A stretch of DNA of 14,214 bases from an uncultured Oscillospiraceae bacterium (GTDB lineage: Bacteria > Bacillota > Clostridia > Oscillospirales > Oscillospiraceae), in NCBI GenBank assembly GCA_910584285.1, contig CAJTYK010000049.1:1-14214 (forward strand). Direction: 5' to 3'. Shown piece after piece: positions 12,829-14,214 of the stretch (its first letter is position 1; each line of letters opens with the position of its first letter). The notes under the pieces were generated by a model that made no database searches, had not been told where the DNA came from, and saw only the letters and a list, made by a program, of their open reading frames with translations. Made by a program: the position numbers and the translations under genes.

Positions 12829-13378
12829 GGGTTTCCTCCCCCTCCTTTCTCATGAGCTGATCCGCCCGGTACAGGGCGGCCAGGGTTTTCGCGTCGTTGA
12901 TCCGCCCGTCCGCCGCCATCTCCAGGGCTTCGGCGAAGGGCAGCTTGAAGGGTTCCAGGAACTCGTCCCGGTCCAGGTGCCGGTCGCCAAAGGTGAGATC
13001 TCGGGCCAGAAAGAGGTAGAGCATCTCGTCGGTGTAGCCCACGCTGGGCATGATGTAGCCCAGAGCGTCCCACCGGCCAGCCTGGGCGCCGATCTCCTCC
13101 TTCAGCTCCCGCTGAATGGCGTCAAAGGGATCCTCCCCCGGCTCCAGCTTGCCGGCGGGGATCTCGATGACGACCTTGTGGTAGGGATAGCGGAACTGAC
13201 GCTCCAGGTACACGTTCCCATCCCCGTCCAGGGCGGCCACCGCCGCGCCACCGGGGTGGTGAACCACCTCCCGCACCGAGGTGCCGCCGTCCGCCAGCTC
13301 CACCTGATCCCGGTAGAGCTTCAGCAGTACGCCGTCAAAGGCCAGTTCGCTGGCCAGGGTCTTTTCCTTTAGGTCCAT
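12821..13378 (-). CDS. Nudix hydrolase, probable ADP-ribose pyrophosphatase
   Basis: This 185-residue protein has a complete Nudix box at 76-98 (G, five residues, E82, seven residues, R90 E91 L, K, E94 E95, I G A), whose glutamates bind Mg. The upstream REVVHHPGGAAVAAL, the following RQFRYPYHKVVIEIPAGKLE, and the GYTDE after the box match NudF-type ADP-ribose pyrophosphatases. These clear ADP-ribose to AMP and ribose 5-phosphate. I chose the ATG at 13376-13378, 4 bases after GGGAGGGG; an in-frame extension to 13417 has no site. It is the first gene of the cell-envelope operon, and its end overlaps walR. Its link with WalRK is positional only. Confidence 0.9.
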   Translation of the reverse strand: MDLKEKTLASELAFDGVLLKLYRDQVELADGGTSVREVVHHPGGAAVAALDGDGNVYLERQFRYPYHKVVIEIPAGKLEPGEDPFDAIQRELKEEIGAQAGRWDALGYIMPSVGYTDEMLYLFLARDLTFGDRHLDRDEFLEPFKLPFAEALEMAADGRINDAKTLAALYRADQLMRKEGEETHG

Positions 13379-13428
13379 GGGAACCCCTCCCGCTGCAATT
13401 TTATCTGTTGAGCGCAATATTAAAAAGT

Positions 13429-13437
13429 ATTATACCA
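13429..13437 (-). promoter_or_regulatory. Extended -10 promoter of the Nudix-walRK operon
   Basis: On the minus strand TGGTATAAT (13437-13429) is a perfect TATAAT with the TGn extension. The best -35, TTCCTA at the right distance, is poor, as expected for extended -10 promoters. The start would be near 13422, with a leader of about 43 bases. Confidence 0.7.
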
Positions 13438-13516
13438 CGTTTGCCGAAAGATAGGAAGCGGGAAACGGGAAATTCTTCCGGAGCGGTTGAGACGGGAAAA
13501 TTCGCCGTATTTGCTA

Positions 13517-13545
13517 TTGACAATAATAGTTAGGGGTGGTAAACT
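13517..13545 (+). promoter_or_regulatory. feoAB promoter with an overlapping dyad
   Basis: TTGACA (13517-13522), 17 bases, then TAAACT (13540-13545). A dyad GGTGGTAAACTACC (13535-13548, one G-T mismatch) covers the -10 box. A second, GTTAG/CTAAC, lies at 13560-13575. CTATT/AATAG (13514-13529) covers the -35 box. Such dyads suit an iron-responsive repressor of the Fur or DtxR type, but none is a clear consensus box. Confidence 0.55.
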
Positions 13546-13609
13546 ACCTACGCTGAAAAAGTTAGCTGTTTCTAACCAATGGGGCGGACAGCGTTTGGAG
13601 GAGAAGGCC

Positions 13610-13846
13610 ATGAAAACCTTGAAAGATGTCCGGGTGGGCAAGACGGCGGTGGTGCGCCGCCTCCACGGGGAGGGTCCGGTGCGCCGCCGGATCATGGACA
13701 TGGGGATCACCAAGGGGGTGGAGATCTACGTCCGGAAGGTGGCTCCCCTGGGCGATCCCATGGAGCTGACGGTGCGGGGGTACGAGCTGTCCCTGCGGAA
13801 AGAGGACGCGGAGATGATCGAGGTAGAAGCGCCCGAGCCGTCGTGA
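13610..13846 (+). CDS. feoA: FeoA family ferrous iron transport accessory protein
   Basis: This 78-residue protein has the SH3-like FeoA fold pattern: VRVGKTAVVRRLHGEGPVRR, then IMDMGITKGVEI (29-39) and the strand PMELTVRGYELSLRKEDAEMI (50-70). FeoA binds the cytoplasmic part of FeoB and supports ferrous iron uptake. The ATG at 13610 follows GGAGGAG with 6 bases. It lies 31 bases before feoB under the promoter at 13517. It is of normal size for the family. Confidence 0.92.
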   Translation: MKTLKDVRVGKTAVVRRLHGEGPVRRRIMDMGITKGVEIYVRKVAPLGDPMELTVRGYELSLRKEDAEMIEVEAPEPS

Positions 13847-13877
13847 GCCGGGCGCGTTTCGGGAGGAGAGATGCGAA

Positions 13878-14214
13878 ATGGATGTGAAAATCGCCCTGGC
13901 GGGCAACCCCAACTGCGGGAAAACAACGCTGTTTAACGCCCTCACCGGCTCCAACCAGTACGTGGGCAACTGGCCGGGGGTGACGGTGGAGAAGAAGGAG
14001 GGCCGGCTCAAGGGCCGCCCCGACGTGATCATACAGGATCTGCCCGGGATCTACTCCCTGTCCCCCTACACCCTGGAGGAGGTGGTGACCCGGAACTACC
14101 TGGTGAAGGAGCAGCCCGACGCCATCCTGAACATTGTGGACGGAACCAACATCGAGCGCAACCTCTACCTCACCACCCAGCTCATCGAGCTGGGTCTGCC
14201 GGTGGTGGTGGCGG
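13878..14214 (+). CDS. feoB: Ferrous iron transporter FeoB, N-terminal part cut by the window edge
   Basis: The first 112 codons of FeoB are present. G1 is GNPNCGKT (9-16); the switch I Thr36 is in GVTVE; G3 is DLPG (54-57), followed by the FeoB signature IYSLSPYTLEE. LNIVDGTNIERNLYLTTQL (84-102) is also typical. This is the GTPase domain of the membrane ferrous iron channel; the NKxD motif, helical insert and membrane part lie beyond the edge. The ATG at 13878 follows GGGAGGAGAG; another ATG at 13871 is out of frame. Confidence 0.95.
   Translation, partial: MDVKIALAGNPNCGKTTLFNALTGSNQYVGNWPGVTVEKKEGRLKGRPDVIIQDLPGIYSLSPYTLEEVVTRNYLVKEQPDAILNIVDGTNIERNLYLTTQLIELGLPVVVA

Noticed and set aside
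13604..13846. Possible extension of FeoA to an upstream start near 13487
   Set aside because: The extension covers the promoter and has no ribosome binding site; the ATG at 13610 gives a full normal FeoA.

Overview
The window looks like chromosomal DNA of a high-GC gut clostridium, most likely of the Oscillospiraceae (Flavonifractor, Lawsonibacter or Intestinimonas type). The reasons are the strong GC bias at third codon positions, AGGAGG-type ribosome binding sites, a WalRK-YycHI cell-wall signalling operon, a SpoVB-type flippase, a guanine-type riboswitch and a small FeoA followed by FeoB. This placement is an inference from gene content and is not a species call.

Left edge (1-390): the first 24 codons of a RepA_N-type replication initiator on the minus strand suggest that a plasmid-like or integrative conjugative element begins or ends here. 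The roughly 315 bases that follow hold no gene. They contain two intrinsic terminators and a run of three adjacent perfect hairpins. Catabolic or detoxification unit (390-3590): a minus-strand operon of cupin, short-chain dehydrogenase and cyclase-family metal hydrolase runs divergently from a plus-strand HxlR-family regulator. Its promoter is readable (TTGCGC, 17 bp, TATAAT). Two tandem TTACC/GGTAA dyads, 18 bp apart, lie just upstream and are the best candidate operators. The substrate is unknown. This is the part of the window most likely to be undescribed.

Purine salvage (3633-6062): an AzgA/PbuG-type purine permease is preceded by a purine-riboswitch aptamer and an intrinsic terminator. 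It is divergent from an adenine phosphoribosyltransferase-like gene with a consensus promoter. Import and phosphoribosylation of purine bases are thus side by side, and only the importer carries the riboswitch.

Cell envelope operon (6173-13437): seven tightly packed minus-strand genes are driven from one extended -10 promoter. In order they are Nudix hydrolase, WalR, WalK, YycH, YycI, SpoVB-like flippase and class I glutamine amidotransferase (PuuD-like). Most junctions overlap or nearly touch. The flippase start codon sits inside a 14-bp perfect hairpin. The usual yycJ (walJ) gene is absent from its normal place after yycI.

Right edge (13517-14214): divergent feoA and the first part of feoB form a ferrous iron uptake operon, with dyads over and downstream of its promoter. 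No tRNA, rRNA, CRISPR array or complete insertion sequence was seen.
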